Shown: positions 49,543-60,274, counted from the stretch's first letter. The stretch is DNA of 64,000 nt from Bacteroidales bacterium (GCA_015060225.1 SUYX01000003.1:38884-102883); one strand, 5' to 3'. Translations and numbers: made by a program. The notes: a model not told the origin generated them from the letters alone.

Positions 49543-50789
49543 AAAAATATGTATTCATGATACCTTCCATTATCAATATGGGAGGAGCGCAAATGTATAT
49601 TAGGAATAAAGTCGTGTGGCTTAGGAAACAAGGCTGGGATGTCCAGGTTATTTCAGTACATAAAGGAAATGTTATAATCTCTGAACTTAAAGAATTTGAT
49701 GTACATGTTAGTGAAATGATGTTTCCTATTTATTTATTCTCTCAGAATAAACAAAGGAAAATTATAAATAAAGTTAAATATAAAATTAGTTATCAGAATT
49801 ATGAGGAAATTGTAATAGAATCTACTTGTATTGGTATAACTACATGGGCTGAAGCTATTGCTAAAGAAATAGGTGCAAAACACATAGCATATCTCTTGCA
49901 GGAAAATAATATTGTAGATAATCCACAATTGCAGGAATTTTTCAAATTTAAACATCATAGAAAAGAATTAGTAAGTATAACAAATCAATCGCTTAAGATG
50001 ATGTTTGAGTCTTTTTCTCCTATAACTTTAGATCAATCATATAGATTGCCTGCGTATTGCAATAATGTGGTAGAGGATATTGATTCTCCTTTCTTGCATA
50101 ATATAGCTTGGGATAAATATGATTATAAGGTTGGTTGTTTGTCTAGAATAGATAAACCTTTCATTATACCAGCAGTTACAAATTTTGCAAAGTTTGCCTA
50201 TGCGCATAGTGATAAAAAATTTTTGTTATTTATGATTGGAGGAGCTCCTAAGAATACCTCTTTTGAAAATAATATAAGAAAGGTATTCAAGGGAATAAAA
50301 AATGTTGAATTGGTTATTTCGGGATATATGTTCCCAATATCAGCTAAATTGTTAGAATGTTTTGATGCATTCTTTGCTTCAGCTGGTAGTTGCAAGCCTT
50401 GTATGCGTTCTGGTGTTCCAACTATTGCGGTAGATGGGAATGATTTTTTGCCAATAGGTATTATGAAACATACTACGCTCAATTCATTATTTAGGGGGGA
50501 GAACGAAATTGCATTGGATTATCAGCAAGTCTTTGATGAGGTAATCATAAAGAAAAAATATGAGAAGTGTGTCGCTGAGCATGAGATACATGAACCAGAT
50601 TTCTCAGTACACATGGAATTCCTTAATAATACTGTTAAGAATTTAGCTTACTTTGATATGGATATTAAGCCGCATACTATGGCGGATGTAAAGCTTAGAA
50701 TTATGCTTTTTCTAATTGGAGCAAAGGGTTATATTCGACTTGGTGCGTTAAAAAGTAGAATGTTACACAAAACAACTTCTGATAGATAA
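49539..50789 (+). CDS. GT4-like glycosyltransferase
   Basis: MIPSIINMGGAQMYIRNKVVWLRKQGWDVQVIS; Rossmann-type layout. Confidence 0.65.
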   Translation: MKKYVFMIPSIINMGGAQMYIRNKVVWLRKQGWDVQVISVHKGNVIISELKEFDVHVSEMMFPIYLFSQNKQRKIINKVKYKISYQNYEEIVIESTCIGITTWAEAIAKEIGAKHIAYLLQENNIVDNPQLQEFFKFKHHRKELVSITNQSLKMMFESFSPITLDQSYRLPAYCNNVVEDIDSPFLHNIAWDKYDYKVGCLSRIDKPFIIPAVTNFAKFAYAHSDKKFLLFMIGGAPKNTSFENNIRKVFKGIKNVELVISGYMFPISAKLLECFDAFFASAGSCKPCMRSGVPTIAVDGNDFLPIGIMKHTTLNSLFRGENEIALDYQQVFDEVIIKKKYEKCVAEHEIHEPDFSVHMEFLNNTVKNLAYFDMDIKPHTMADVKLRIMLFLIGAKGYIRLGALKSRMLHKTTSDR

Positions 50790-51713
50790 ATGGAACAAAT
50801 AGTATATTCTATAGTTATTCCTCATTATAATTGTCCAGACTTGTTAGTGAGATGTTTAAACTCTATACCAGAACAAACTGATATTCAGGTTATCATTGCT
50901 GATGATTATAGTGATAACCGGGAATATATTGAAAGTAGGATTTCTTCGTTAGGAAGGACAAATGTTGAGTATCATTATCTGGATAAAGGATGGGCCGGTC
51001 ATGCTCGTAACATAGGCATGAGTTTAGCTAGAGGTAAATGGATTATATTTTGTGATGCTGATGATTATTTCACTTCTTCAGCATTTAGTGATTTTCATCG
51101 ATATAAAGATTCAGATGCTGATATAGTTTATTTTAAACATAATGCTGCATATACAGACTCAGGTAAACCTTGCTTGAGATTTCCTATTAGAAATGAAGCT
51201 ATTGAAGAATATCTTATAAAAAGAAATGAAAAAACATTAAATGGAATTTTATATAGAGATGTTGTTCCCTGGGCGAAAATGTTTAGAAATTCTTTTTTAA
51301 AGCATTATGGTTTTTTATATGATGAGATAAGGTCAAATGAAGATGTGATGTTTGTTGTTTCTTGCAATACTCATGCATCACGTGTGGAGGTATCTAAGTC
51401 TATAGTATATACGATTACAATGCGTCCCGGCTCTCTAACTATGTCTGTGAATCGTGAGAATATGTTTACAGGTTTTGGGGTTGCTATAAGGTATTCTAAG
51501 TTTGTAAAATCTATGGGGCATCCTGAATATTGTATAAGGTTATTATCTCATGTTAGATTGGCATACAAATATTATGGTTTAAAGGAAGCGTTGAGATATA
51601 TAAAAGATGCTAATAATAAAAATATTAGTATTTTCTCTGGACTAAAATTTACAATAAAAGAGTTAATATCTAAGTATAATAACTCCAAGAACCCAGATTA
51701 TTATAATGGATAA
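50790..51713 (+). CDS. glycosyltransferase family 2
   Basis: YSIVIPHYNCPDLLVRCLNSI; ADDYSDN; ARNIGMSLARGKWIIFCDADDYF. Confidence 0.92.
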   Translation: MEQIVYSIVIPHYNCPDLLVRCLNSIPEQTDIQVIIADDYSDNREYIESRISSLGRTNVEYHYLDKGWAGHARNIGMSLARGKWIIFCDADDYFTSSAFSDFHRYKDSDADIVYFKHNAAYTDSGKPCLRFPIRNEAIEEYLIKRNEKTLNGILYRDVVPWAKMFRNSFLKHYGFLYDEIRSNEDVMFVVSCNTHASRVEVSKSIVYTITMRPGSLTMSVNRENMFTGFGVAIRYSKFVKSMGHPEYCIRLLSHVRLAYKYYGLKEALRYIKDANNKNISIFSGLKFTIKELISKYNNSKNPDYYNG

Positions 51714-51718
51714 TTTGT

Positions 51719-53167
51719 TTGTTATTTATGGTCTTCAATTGTTTCAACTTTTGGCTGGTCTTCCCATTTATCTTTATGATATATTGGGCTATACCAGTGA
51801 AATTTAATAGAGCTAGAAATCTGTTCTTGCTTGCAGTGAGTATTTTGCTTTATATGAATTGGAAGCCCACTTTCGCAATTGTGCTTCTGGGCGTGACTGC
51901 AATTTGCTATGGGGGGGGGCAAATATTGGATAATAAAGAAGATGGTAGCAGGAAAAGAATTCTTTGCTGGTGTTTTGCTATATTAGGATTATTGCCATTA
52001 TTAGTCTTCAAGTATTATAATTTTTTAAATGAGAGCTTAACTTTAGCCCTTGAGTCGGTGGGCATGCATTTTGCTTTGCCGGGACTTAATTGGGCGATAC
52101 CTGTAGGAATTTCGTTCTTTACATTCCAAGCGATAGGTTATTTATTGGATGTTTATAAGAAAAGGATACCTGCTGAAAAGGATTTCTTGGATTTCGCTCT
52201 TTTTGTGAGTTTTTTCCCTCAGGTTACATCAGGACCTATCAGTACAGCAAAAGACTTGATACCTCAATTTAAGATACCTCATAGTTTCCGATATGAACAA
52301 GGTTGTGACGGCCTTAAAATGTTGCTTTGGGGTATGTTTCTCAAGTTGGCCTTAGCTGATCGTATAGGTTTGTATGTAGATACCGTTTATTCAAACTATA
52401 TACATTATTCAGGTGCAGTATGCTTCATTGCAAGTATCATGTATACCATTCAGATTTATTGTGATTTTGCAGGATATTCACTGATGGCTATAGGTATTGC
52501 AAAGACCTTAGGATTTGATCTTATCAATAACTTTGAACGTCCTTATTTGGCTTCTTCGGTTACTGAGTTTTGGAAACGTTGGCATATATCACTGACTCGT
52601 TGGCTCACTACCCATGTGTATATAAACTTAGGTGGCAACAGATGTTCTAAGTTACGTTGGTATGTCAACATTATGATTACATTCCTCGTAAGCGGTCTTT
52701 GGCATGGTGCCAATTGGACGTTTATCATCTGGGGAGCTTTACACGGATTCTTCCAAATTATTGAGAAAGCATTGATGGGGGATAGGCTAAAGGCTGAACT
52801 GAAAAGCGGATTACATAAGTTTACACTTATTCGAGGCATGCGAATTATCCTTACTTTTTCGTTGGTGAGTTTTGCTTGGATATTCTTTAGGATCCCAACA
52901 TTGGACGGGGCCGTGAATGTAATAGGAAGGATATTTACTGATTTCGGTCAATTCTCTATGGGACCTCTTGATCCTATCTCTATGGTAGCTATAGGGGTTG
53001 GATTGCCAATATTGTTTGCTAGAGAGATAAGAGAAGAGTTCCTGTCAAACAGTATCAAGGTGTTGGATTATAAGATTGTGAAATGGGCATTATATATACT
53101 TGTTGCATGCTACACATTGGCAATGGGTGTTTTGGATGCAGGTCAGTTTATCTATGTGTCATTCTAA
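51719..53167 (+). CDS. MBOAT family O-acyltransferase (AlgI-like)
   Basis: FFPQVTSGPISTAKDLIPQF; YCDFAGYSLMAIGIAKTLGF; EFWKRWHISLTRWL; SGLWHGANWTFIIWGALHG. Confidence 0.95.
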   Translation: MLFMVFNCFNFWLVFPFIFMIYWAIPVKFNRARNLFLLAVSILLYMNWKPTFAIVLLGVTAICYGGGQILDNKEDGSRKRILCWCFAILGLLPLLVFKYYNFLNESLTLALESVGMHFALPGLNWAIPVGISFFTFQAIGYLLDVYKKRIPAEKDFLDFALFVSFFPQVTSGPISTAKDLIPQFKIPHSFRYEQGCDGLKMLLWGMFLKLALADRIGLYVDTVYSNYIHYSGAVCFIASIMYTIQIYCDFAGYSLMAIGIAKTLGFDLINNFERPYLASSVTEFWKRWHISLTRWLTTHVYINLGGNRCSKLRWYVNIMITFLVSGLWHGANWTFIIWGALHGFFQIIEKALMGDRLKAELKSGLHKFTLIRGMRIILTFSLVSFAWIFFRIPTLDGAVNVIGRIFTDFGQFSMGPLDPISMVAIGVGLPILFAREIREEFLSNSIKVLDYKIVKWALYILVACYTLAMGVLDAGQFIYVSF

Positions 53168-53171
53168 GGAT

Positions 53172-54074
53172 ATGAAAAAGTTTTTGTTAAGTATTACATT
53201 GTTTTTTGCAGTGATGATTGCTGCTGATTTCATATTCGGTAAGGTTATGTTCTATGCTGAGTCACAATCAAGCAGTAAAAACTATCATTGTATGTATGAG
53301 GCAGATGAGGATATTCTTGTTTTAGGGTCTTCGTATGCTGTTAGAAATATAGTACCATCAGTTATAGAAGATTCGTTAGGTGTAAGTTGTTATAATGCAG
53401 GAGAAGCTGGCAATGGCTCTATTGTGGCATGGGCAAGATACAATATGTTCATTAAGAACCATACACCTAAGCTGATTATATATACCTTAACCCCAGGTTA
53501 TGATTACGTTAAATCGGACGATTATTCCAAGTATCTGAATATTGTGAAACCATATTATGGTCATGAAGGATCTGTGGCCGACATGTATGATGATTTGATG
53601 GATTGGTCATACGGTCTAATCTTAAATTCCAATTTTGTAAAGTTTAACTCCTATGGTGCTCAACTCATCTACTATTGGATAAGCGGAAAGAATAAGGGAC
53701 TTAAGGGTTATGAACCTCTTTATGAAACCCTTACTCCTTATGAGATAAAGAAAAAGCAGGAGAAAGAGTCATATGAAACGGATTTCTTAAAAATGAATTA
53801 TCTGGAGATGTTGTTTGCTGATGCAAAGAAACGTGAAATACCGGTTCTTTGCGTTTTACCTCCTATTTATAATGACAACTTTAGCATGTATCAATATAAA
53901 GAATGCTTTCAATTATGTGAAAAGTTTGGTATCCCTGTCATTAATCATAAATATTATGAGGGTATAACTTTGAATGCTCAATATTTCTATGATATCGTCC
54001 ATTTGAATGATAAAGGAGCAAAGCTCTACTCAAGCATACTTTGCGGAGAAATACAAAACATGTTAAAAGATTAA
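53172..54074 (+). CDS. SGNH/DltD-AlgX-like secreted acyltransferase partner
   Basis: N-terminal TM; DILVLGSSYAVRNIVPSVIEDSLGVSCYNAGEAGNGS; C-terminal FYDIVHLNDKGAKLYS. Confidence 0.75.
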   Translation: MKKFLLSITLFFAVMIAADFIFGKVMFYAESQSSSKNYHCMYEADEDILVLGSSYAVRNIVPSVIEDSLGVSCYNAGEAGNGSIVAWARYNMFIKNHTPKLIIYTLTPGYDYVKSDDYSKYLNIVKPYYGHEGSVADMYDDLMDWSYGLILNSNFVKFNSYGAQLIYYWISGKNKGLKGYEPLYETLTPYEIKKKQEKESYETDFLKMNYLEMLFADAKKREIPVLCVLPPIYNDNFSMYQYKECFQLCEKFGIPVINHKYYEGITLNAQYFYDIVHLNDKGAKLYSSILCGEIQNMLKD

Positions 54075-54087
54075 ACATAGACTACAT

Positions 54088-55233
54088 ATGAAGAAAATAA
54101 TGCTAGTCTTCGGCACAAGACCAGAAGCGATAAAGATGTGCCCGCTCGTGAAGGAGTTTCAGAAACGAGCAGATGAATTTGAAACAATTGTTTGTGTAAC
54201 AGGTCAGCATAGAGAAATGCTTGATCAGGTGCTCAAGATATTTGAGGTTACACCTGATATTGACCTTAACATCATGAAGCAGGGTCAGGACTTGACAGAT
54301 GTGACTATACGTATTCTTAACGGTATGCGTGACGTTTTCAAAGAGTGCCGACCAGATGTAGTTCTTGTACATGGTGATACTACTACTTCTACAGCAGCTG
54401 CACTTGCAGCATTCTATGCACAGATTCCTGTAGGTCACGTAGAGGCAGGTCTTCGTACACACAATATCTATAGTCCATGGCCAGAGGAGATGAACCGTCA
54501 GGTGACTGGACGTATTGCTACCTACAACTTCTCCCCAACACCACTTGCTGAGAAGAACCTGATTGAGGAGAAAGCAATGGGTAAGATTTACGTGACAGGC
54601 AACACAGTGATTGATGCTCTTCACTATGTGGTGAACAAGTTAAAGAATGATGAATCAATTGCAAAAGAGCAGGATGCCGTTCTCCTTAATGCCGGATATG
54701 ATTTAACACGTTTAGCAAATGGTAAGAAGCTTGTTCTTATTACTGGTCATAGACGTGAGAACTTTGGTGATGGATTTATCCGTATGGTGACAGCTATGAA
54801 AGATCTTTCTGAGAAATATCCAGAAGTTGACTTCGTTTACCCGATGCACTTGAATCCTAACGTGCGCAAGCCTATCCACGAAGTGTTTGGAGAAGATCTT
54901 AATCGTCTTAACTTCTTTTTTATTGAACCACTCCAGTACCTTGAATTTGTTCATTTGATGTCTAAGGCAGCAATTGTTCTTACAGACTCAGGTGGAATTC
55001 AGGAAGAGGCGCCTGGTCTTGGAAAACCAGTTCTTGTGATGCGCGATACTACAGAGCGTCCAGAGGCATTGGAGAGCGGCACAGTACATCTTGTGGGTAC
55101 TGATTATGATAAGATTATGAATGAGGTGAGTACTCTCCTTGAGGATGATGAGGCTTATGCTAAGATGTCTCAGGCGGTTAATCCTTATGGTGATGGTTTG
55201 GCTTGTGGTAGAATTGTAAATGCATTAAAGTAA
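54088..55233 (+). CDS. wecB: UDP-N-acetylglucosamine 2-epimerase (non-hydrolysing)
   Basis: VFGTRPEAIKMCPLVKEF; VHGDTTTSTAAALAAFYAQIPVGHVEAGLRT; TDSGGIQEEAPGLGKPVLVMRDTTERPE. Confidence 0.96.
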   Translation: MKKIMLVFGTRPEAIKMCPLVKEFQKRADEFETIVCVTGQHREMLDQVLKIFEVTPDIDLNIMKQGQDLTDVTIRILNGMRDVFKECRPDVVLVHGDTTTSTAAALAAFYAQIPVGHVEAGLRTHNIYSPWPEEMNRQVTGRIATYNFSPTPLAEKNLIEEKAMGKIYVTGNTVIDALHYVVNKLKNDESIAKEQDAVLLNAGYDLTRLANGKKLVLITGHRRENFGDGFIRMVTAMKDLSEKYPEVDFVYPMHLNPNVRKPIHEVFGEDLNRLNFFFIEPLQYLEFVHLMSKAAIVLTDSGGIQEEAPGLGKPVLVMRDTTERPEALESGTVHLVGTDYDKIMNEVSTLLEDDEAYAKMSQAVNPYGDGLACGRIVNALK

Positions 55234-56354
55234 TGGTTGTTTTAATAAGAAGTAATGATATCGTTTCAGATACCAGAGCCGCTAAGTATATAAAATATCT
55301 CAAAGAAACTAATCAGGAGTATTTAGTTATAGGTTGGGATAGAGATGGGAAGAGTTTAGTGCCTAAAAATGGTATGTATTTTAATAGGCCTGCAGGTGTA
55401 AACGTAGGAGGGTTTAAGGCTGCTAAAAATAGGGTCTTTTGGATGAGTTATGTGATAAATTGTTTGCGTAAACTGAATGGCAAAGATATTGTAATTCATG
55501 CGTGTGATCTTGACTCTGCTTTCCCTGCTGCAGTTTATAAATCATTATTTAATAAAAATGCAAGAATTATTTTTGATGTCTTTGATTGGTTCTCTGCATC
55601 AATGAACGACCAAGGCAGAATTATTCTAGAAGCTTTTAAGTTTATGGAGAAATATGCAACTAAACGTTCTGACTACGTTATTATATGTGAGAAAGAACGA
55701 ATTGATCAAATTCAATTTCCTATAGCTTCTGAAAAGCTTTATATACTTCCCAATATCCCATATTTTAACGATAATGCATTCCTGAAAAAAGAAAGAAGTT
55801 TTTCATTTGATAATGATAAAATCACATTCACATATGTTGGGGGCTTTACCAATACAAGATGTTTGGATGAAATTATTTCATTGGCGGAGAGAGGTGTTGT
55901 GAATTTACTCATAGCTGGTTATGGAAATGTAGATATAGAACGAAGGTTGAATAATAATCAATCTCCCAATATTAGGTATTATGGGCCTGTAAAATATTCA
56001 GATGGCCTTAATATTATGAATAATGCTGATATAGTATATGCAATGTATTCTAAGGTAATACCCAATCACATATATGCAGCTCCTAACAAGTTCTATGAGG
56101 CTATGTTTTTAGGAAAGCCGTTATTTACTACTGATGGAACTATTGTTGAGAAGAAAGTAAAGGAATTGAATACAGGATTTACTTCGGAAGAAAGTTTGAG
56201 CGAAATAGAAGTGGTTATAAGAAGTATCAAGCGTGAGGAGATTCTGGTAAAAGGTCATAGGGCTGGGATTCTATGGGAGAAAAAGTATCAGACATATACT
56301 CTAAATTTTATGAAGAATGAGTATCAAACGATGTTAAATACCAAAACTAATTAA
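55233..56354 (+). CDS. glycosyltransferase (GT4-like)
   Basis: FTYVGGFTNTRCLDEIISLAERG; APNKFYEAMFLGKPLFTTDGT. Confidence 0.8.
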   Translation: MVVLIRSNDIVSDTRAAKYIKYLKETNQEYLVIGWDRDGKSLVPKNGMYFNRPAGVNVGGFKAAKNRVFWMSYVINCLRKLNGKDIVIHACDLDSAFPAAVYKSLFNKNARIIFDVFDWFSASMNDQGRIILEAFKFMEKYATKRSDYVIICEKERIDQIQFPIASEKLYILPNIPYFNDNAFLKKERSFSFDNDKITFTYVGGFTNTRCLDEIISLAERGVVNLLIAGYGNVDIERRLNNNQSPNIRYYGPVKYSDGLNIMNNADIVYAMYSKVIPNHIYAAPNKFYEAMFLGKPLFTTDGTIVEKKVKELNTGFTSEESLSEIEVVIRSIKREEILVKGHRAGILWEKKYQTYTLNFMKNEYQTMLNTKTN

Positions 56355-57176
56355 ATGAGTCAATTTGTTGTTACAGCCTCTATTGTATTATATAAGAATA
56401 AAATAAATGAATTAAAGAAAGCTATTGACAGTTTTCTTGAAACTGAGTTACCTATACGCATTTATTTAATTGATAATTCTCCAACTCCAGAACTGGAGAA
56501 TATAACAAATGATGAAAGGGCAGAGTATTTTTATTTGAATGCGAACCGAGGATTTGGAGCTGGTCATAATGTGATTCTTAGGCGTCCCCATTTGATGGGG
56601 AAATACCATATTATTCTTAATCCTGATATATACTTTGAGAAAGGTACAACAGAGGCATTGGTAGAATATATGGACAAGAATCAGGATGTTGGTAATGTAA
56701 TGCCTAAAGTTATTTATCCGGATGGCTCTCTGCAATATTTGTGTAAATTGTTGCCTACTCCTATGGACTGGATTGGCAGAATGTTTCTTCCTCTTAAGTC
56801 TCTTAAAGATAAACTAAATAATAGATTTGAAATGCGTTTTTCTGGTTATGATAAGGAGATGAATGTCCCATATCTTTCTGGATGTTATATGTTTTTACGA
56901 ACAAGTGTTATCGAAGAGATTGGAGTTTTTGATGAAGGTATCTTTATGTATGGAGAGGATACGGATCTTAATAGACGTATTTATCAGAAGTATAGGACAA
57001 TGTACTTTCCATCAGTGTCGATTGTTCATAAACATGAGAAAGGATCGCATAAGAATCTTCGTCTGTTTTGGATTCATGTTAAAGCTGCTATCTATTATCT
57101 GAATAAGTGGGGGTGGTTCTTTGATAAAGAACGTAGAAAAATTAATGCAGATACAATCAAGCTGTATAGCAAATAA
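56355..57176 (+). CDS. glycosyltransferase family 2 (rhamnosyltransferase-like)
   Basis: NRGFGAGHNVILR; YHIILNPDIYFEKGT; DEGIFMYGEDTDLNRRIYQKY. Confidence 0.92.
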   Translation: MSQFVVTASIVLYKNKINELKKAIDSFLETELPIRIYLIDNSPTPELENITNDERAEYFYLNANRGFGAGHNVILRRPHLMGKYHIILNPDIYFEKGTTEALVEYMDKNQDVGNVMPKVIYPDGSLQYLCKLLPTPMDWIGRMFLPLKSLKDKLNNRFEMRFSGYDKEMNVPYLSGCYMFLRTSVIEEIGVFDEGIFMYGEDTDLNRRIYQKYRTMYFPSVSIVHKHEKGSHKNLRLFWIHVKAAIYYLNKWGWFFDKERRKINADTIKLYSK

Positions 57177-57192
57177 TTGTATAGATTGAATT

Positions 57193-58092
57193 ATGAAGAA
57201 GCTACTATTTACAGGTGCCTCAGGTTTTTTGGGGTATAATATATTACCAATTTTACATAAAGAGTATGATGCGGTTCATACTATGGGATTGGGGCAGGAG
57301 GATGATATAAAGATTAATCTTGCTAAAGAAGTACCGGCCATAAATACACATTATGATATAGTGCTGCATGCATGCGGTAAGGCACATGTTGTGCCACGTA
57401 CTCCGGAGGAGGAGAAGGCTTTTTATGATGTGAATTATGAAGGTACTTGTAATTTGTGTGCAGCTCTTGAGAAAGCTGGTGTGCCAAAAGCATTGGTTTT
57501 TATTTCTACAGTTGCTGTGTATGGTTGTGAGAGCGGTGAATTGATTTCGGAAGATCATCCTTTGAGTGGTGACACTCCATATGCCAAGAGCAAGATTATG
57601 GCTGAGGAGTTTCTGACTAAGTGGTGTTCGGATCATGGAGTGGTGTTGGGAATCTTGCGTCCTTCGCTGCTTGCAGGTAAGAATGCTCCTGGTAATCTTG
57701 GGGCGATGGTGAATGGTGTTCGAAAAGGGTTCTATTTGAATATTGCAGGAGGTAAGGTGCGTAAGAGTGTTTTGATGGCAGAGGATATTGCTCGTTTGCT
57801 TCCGTTGTTGATTGAGAAGGGTGGCGTTTACAATGTATGTGATACTAATCAACCAACATTTGGTGAGATTTCTGAGTCTGTAGCAAAGCAATTAGGTAAG
57901 AGAAAGCCTATTTCTATCCCATATTGGATGGCATGGTGCATGGCTAAAGTTGGAGACTTATTGGGTAGAATCGCTCCTATAAATTCAGATAAACTTGAAA
58001 AGATGACAAAGTCTTTGACTTTTAGTAATGAGAAGGCCAGAAGGGAGTTGGGCTGGGAGCCGTTGAATGTGTTGGAGAGTTATAGGGTGTGA
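57193..58092 (+). CDS. NAD-dependent epimerase/dehydratase
   Basis: LLFTGASGFLGYNILPIL; FISTVAVYG; YAKSKIMAEEFL. Confidence 0.9.
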   Translation: MKKLLFTGASGFLGYNILPILHKEYDAVHTMGLGQEDDIKINLAKEVPAINTHYDIVLHACGKAHVVPRTPEEEKAFYDVNYEGTCNLCAALEKAGVPKALVFISTVAVYGCESGELISEDHPLSGDTPYAKSKIMAEEFLTKWCSDHGVVLGILRPSLLAGKNAPGNLGAMVNGVRKGFYLNIAGGKVRKSVLMAEDIARLLPLLIEKGGVYNVCDTNQPTFGEISESVAKQLGKRKPISIPYWMAWCMAKVGDLLGRIAPINSDKLEKMTKSLTFSNEKARRELGWEPLNVLESYRV

Positions 58093-58112
58093 TAATTTAG
58101 GAATGATTAATC

Positions 58113-58499
58113 ATGAAATGGTTACATAAAGTACATAATTTCTTACTAAATAAAGAACGGTTAGATTCTGAACTAAATTGGATATCAAAGGTTTGGTATT
58201 TAATATTGTTAATATCAACTACCATATTTGTTTTATGTAATTATAATGATGTTGCTTCTGTGTCGTTATTAAAAAGAATTGATATAAGAAGCTTAATTTT
58301 TGTTTTGTGGCTTGTATTATTGGTCCTGCCGTTATTCGAGAGTTTCGAAGGTTTTGGTGTCCGAGTAAGTAGAAATAAAACTGATCAAAAGCAGTTGACT
58401 GAAAATATAAAAAATATGACAAATCAGCTGATTGATGATAAAGTAAAACCAATTGATACAAAAGAGATAGAAGAAATGTTAAAAAAGCTAGACAAATAA
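58113..58499 (+). CDS. small hypothetical membrane protein (2 TM + C-terminal helix)
   Basis: WYLILLISTTIFVLCNY and SLIFVLWLVLLVLPLF hydrophobic segments. Confidence 0.55.
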   Translation: MKWLHKVHNFLLNKERLDSELNWISKVWYLILLISTTIFVLCNYNDVASVSLLKRIDIRSLIFVLWLVLLVLPLFESFEGFGVRVSRNKTDQKQLTENIKNMTNQLIDDKVKPIDTKEIEEMLKKLDK

Positions 58500-58502
58500 G
58501 TC

Positions 58503-58769
58503 ATGGATAGAAATTATATATATGATCAGCTTCGTGATTTAATTTCAGATGGATTAAATACTATGAAGGATCATACATTGTCAGAACCAGCATATGATAT
58601 ATGGTTAAAATATTCTGAGAAAATACTTGAAATTACGACGAAAGATTATAATCCATCTATTTTAATGAATTATCTTAGACTTGTTTCCAATATGGATTCC
58701 TATATGCCTCCCTATCAGAAGATAGGCATGTGCTTAGATTATTTGATACGTGTTATGCAAATGCTATAA
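58503..58769 (+). CDS. small hypothetical protein
   Basis: 88 aa ORF starting 3 bp after the previous stop, same strand. Confidence 0.5.
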   Translation: MDRNYIYDQLRDLISDGLNTMKDHTLSEPAYDIWLKYSEKILEITTKDYNPSILMNYLRLVSNMDSYMPPYQKIGMCLDYLIRVMQML

Positions 58770-58812
58770 TTTAACTGATTCGTTCTAAAGTATAATAGTT
58801 AAGAGTTGTATA

Positions 58813-59253
58813 GTGGTGAGTGTAGCATTGAGAATGCTTTATTCTGTTGTGAAGGAAGGAATTCCTTGGCCGTTGGGAGCGTTTGAGAATAAGCGTACAT
58901 TTACTTCTATTGAGAATATTTGTTTTGCGGTTAATGGTGTGTTGACTTCTATGGTGGAGTCTGGTATTTATAACATGGGTGATGATGAGGCTCTTTCTAC
59001 TAATGAGTTGATTGAGGAGATTTGCAAATCTTTGGGTAAGAAGGCCCGTATTTGGAGGTTACCGTGCGGGTTGATAAGGTTTGTTGCTCGTGCGGGACAG
59101 TGGTTGCATTTGCCGCTGAATCCTATGCGTCTGCAGAAGCTTACTGAGAATTATGTTTCTTCCAATGCCAAAATTAAGGCTGCTCTTGGGGTTGAGAAGA
59201 TGCCGGTTGATGCGAGAGAGGGGTTGAAGAGGACGTTGGAGAGTTTTAGGTAG
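58813..59253 (+). pseudogene. 5'-truncated NAD-dependent epimerase (WbpV-like) remnant
   Basis: LRMLYSVVKEGIPWPLGAFENKRTFTSIENICFAVNGVL...; only the C-terminal half, no Rossmann GxxGxxG or YxxxK. Confidence 0.78.
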
Positions 59254-59316
59254 GGGGATTGTCGGGAGCTTGAACAATTTCCTTGGTTGGTTGTTTTGGT
59301 CTTAAAGTATTACAAG

Positions 59317-59982
59317 ATGGAACAACTAACTTTAGAAATTTGTAGAGTTAAATTGCAGGAGGCATTTGATTCTAATGATAGGGGTGTAATGGTTAATGCA
59401 TTGCAGTATGTGACTTCATCACTTCCTTTTAGTGTTGCGTATGATGGTTTTGAGGAGACTAGGTTAATTTTTTATGCTAATGGGAGGCGGGCATGTAAAA
59501 TATCTATTGACAAATTGGATTTTCTTAGTGCGAAGTGGAATATTCAGGGCTATATGAATGCCATTGATAAGGAATTTGCGAGGGCTAAGTTTTATTCATC
59601 TAATTATTCTGGTGCAAGTGAGAGGCTTTTTGTTGGGGATAGGCCTTTTGAGCAGAAAGAGGTATTGTATAGGAGAGGTGCTGATGAGTTGAGTGTTGAG
59701 GGTTTGTTGAAGGTGTGTGGGTATGCGGTGAAACTTGCTCAAGTAGTGGAGCCGGATAATAAGCTGTATGATAAGTCAAGTGCTGCAGTTAGTGTGTTTA
59801 AGGGGTTGGAGTTTGTGCTTAATAATGAGGGTAAGGATAGTAAGTGTGCAAAGATGCTTCATTTGGCTAATGATTTTTTGGTCGGGGTGGTGAAGCCGAG
59901 TCTTGTTTCTAATGGCGCGAAGTCTGCTTTGGTGGGGATGAGTTTGCTGGTGGATTTGGCGATTGAGTTTTTTGTGGGGTAG
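59317..59982 (+). CDS. hypothetical protein
   Basis: 221 aa ORF with codon usage like the adjoining WecA-like gene, followed by a terminator. Confidence 0.6.
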   Translation: MEQLTLEICRVKLQEAFDSNDRGVMVNALQYVTSSLPFSVAYDGFEETRLIFYANGRRACKISIDKLDFLSAKWNIQGYMNAIDKEFARAKFYSSNYSGASERLFVGDRPFEQKEVLYRRGADELSVEGLLKVCGYAVKLAQVVEPDNKLYDKSSAAVSVFKGLEFVLNNEGKDSKCAKMLHLANDFLVGVVKPSLVSNGAKSALVGMSLLVDLAIEFFVG

Positions 59983-60013
59983 GGGGGTGGCTTCGTGTTT
60001 TTATGAGTATAGG

Positions 60014-60039
60014 AGGTTGCCTTAGGGTGACCTTTTTTT
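60014..60039 (+). terminator. rho-independent terminator
   Basis: aggttgcc ttag/ggtgacct followed by T7. Confidence 0.65.
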
Positions 60040-60243
60040 GTATAAAAGATTGAGTCATTGTAGAAATCTATTGAAAACTTTGTTAACTTTGTTGGGGAGG
60101 TGAAAGTGTACCCTTCCCTGTTAAGCTGCATAAATATTGATTAATTAGAGGTTAATGATGCTTATGTGGCGAGTTTTTTGGCGCAAATTCAAAAGATTCA
60201 AGAAACATATTATAAAAAAATATAACATAGAAGAATAGTTTAA

Positions 60244-60274
60244 TTGAAATCAGAGAATAATTGTTTTATCTTTG
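60244..60274 (+). promoter_or_regulatory. candidate promoter of the AAA/TOPRIM cassette (TTG-N20-TATCTTTG)
   Basis: TTG 60244-60246, TATCTTTG 60267-60274, 32 bp before ORF 60307. Confidence 0.6.
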
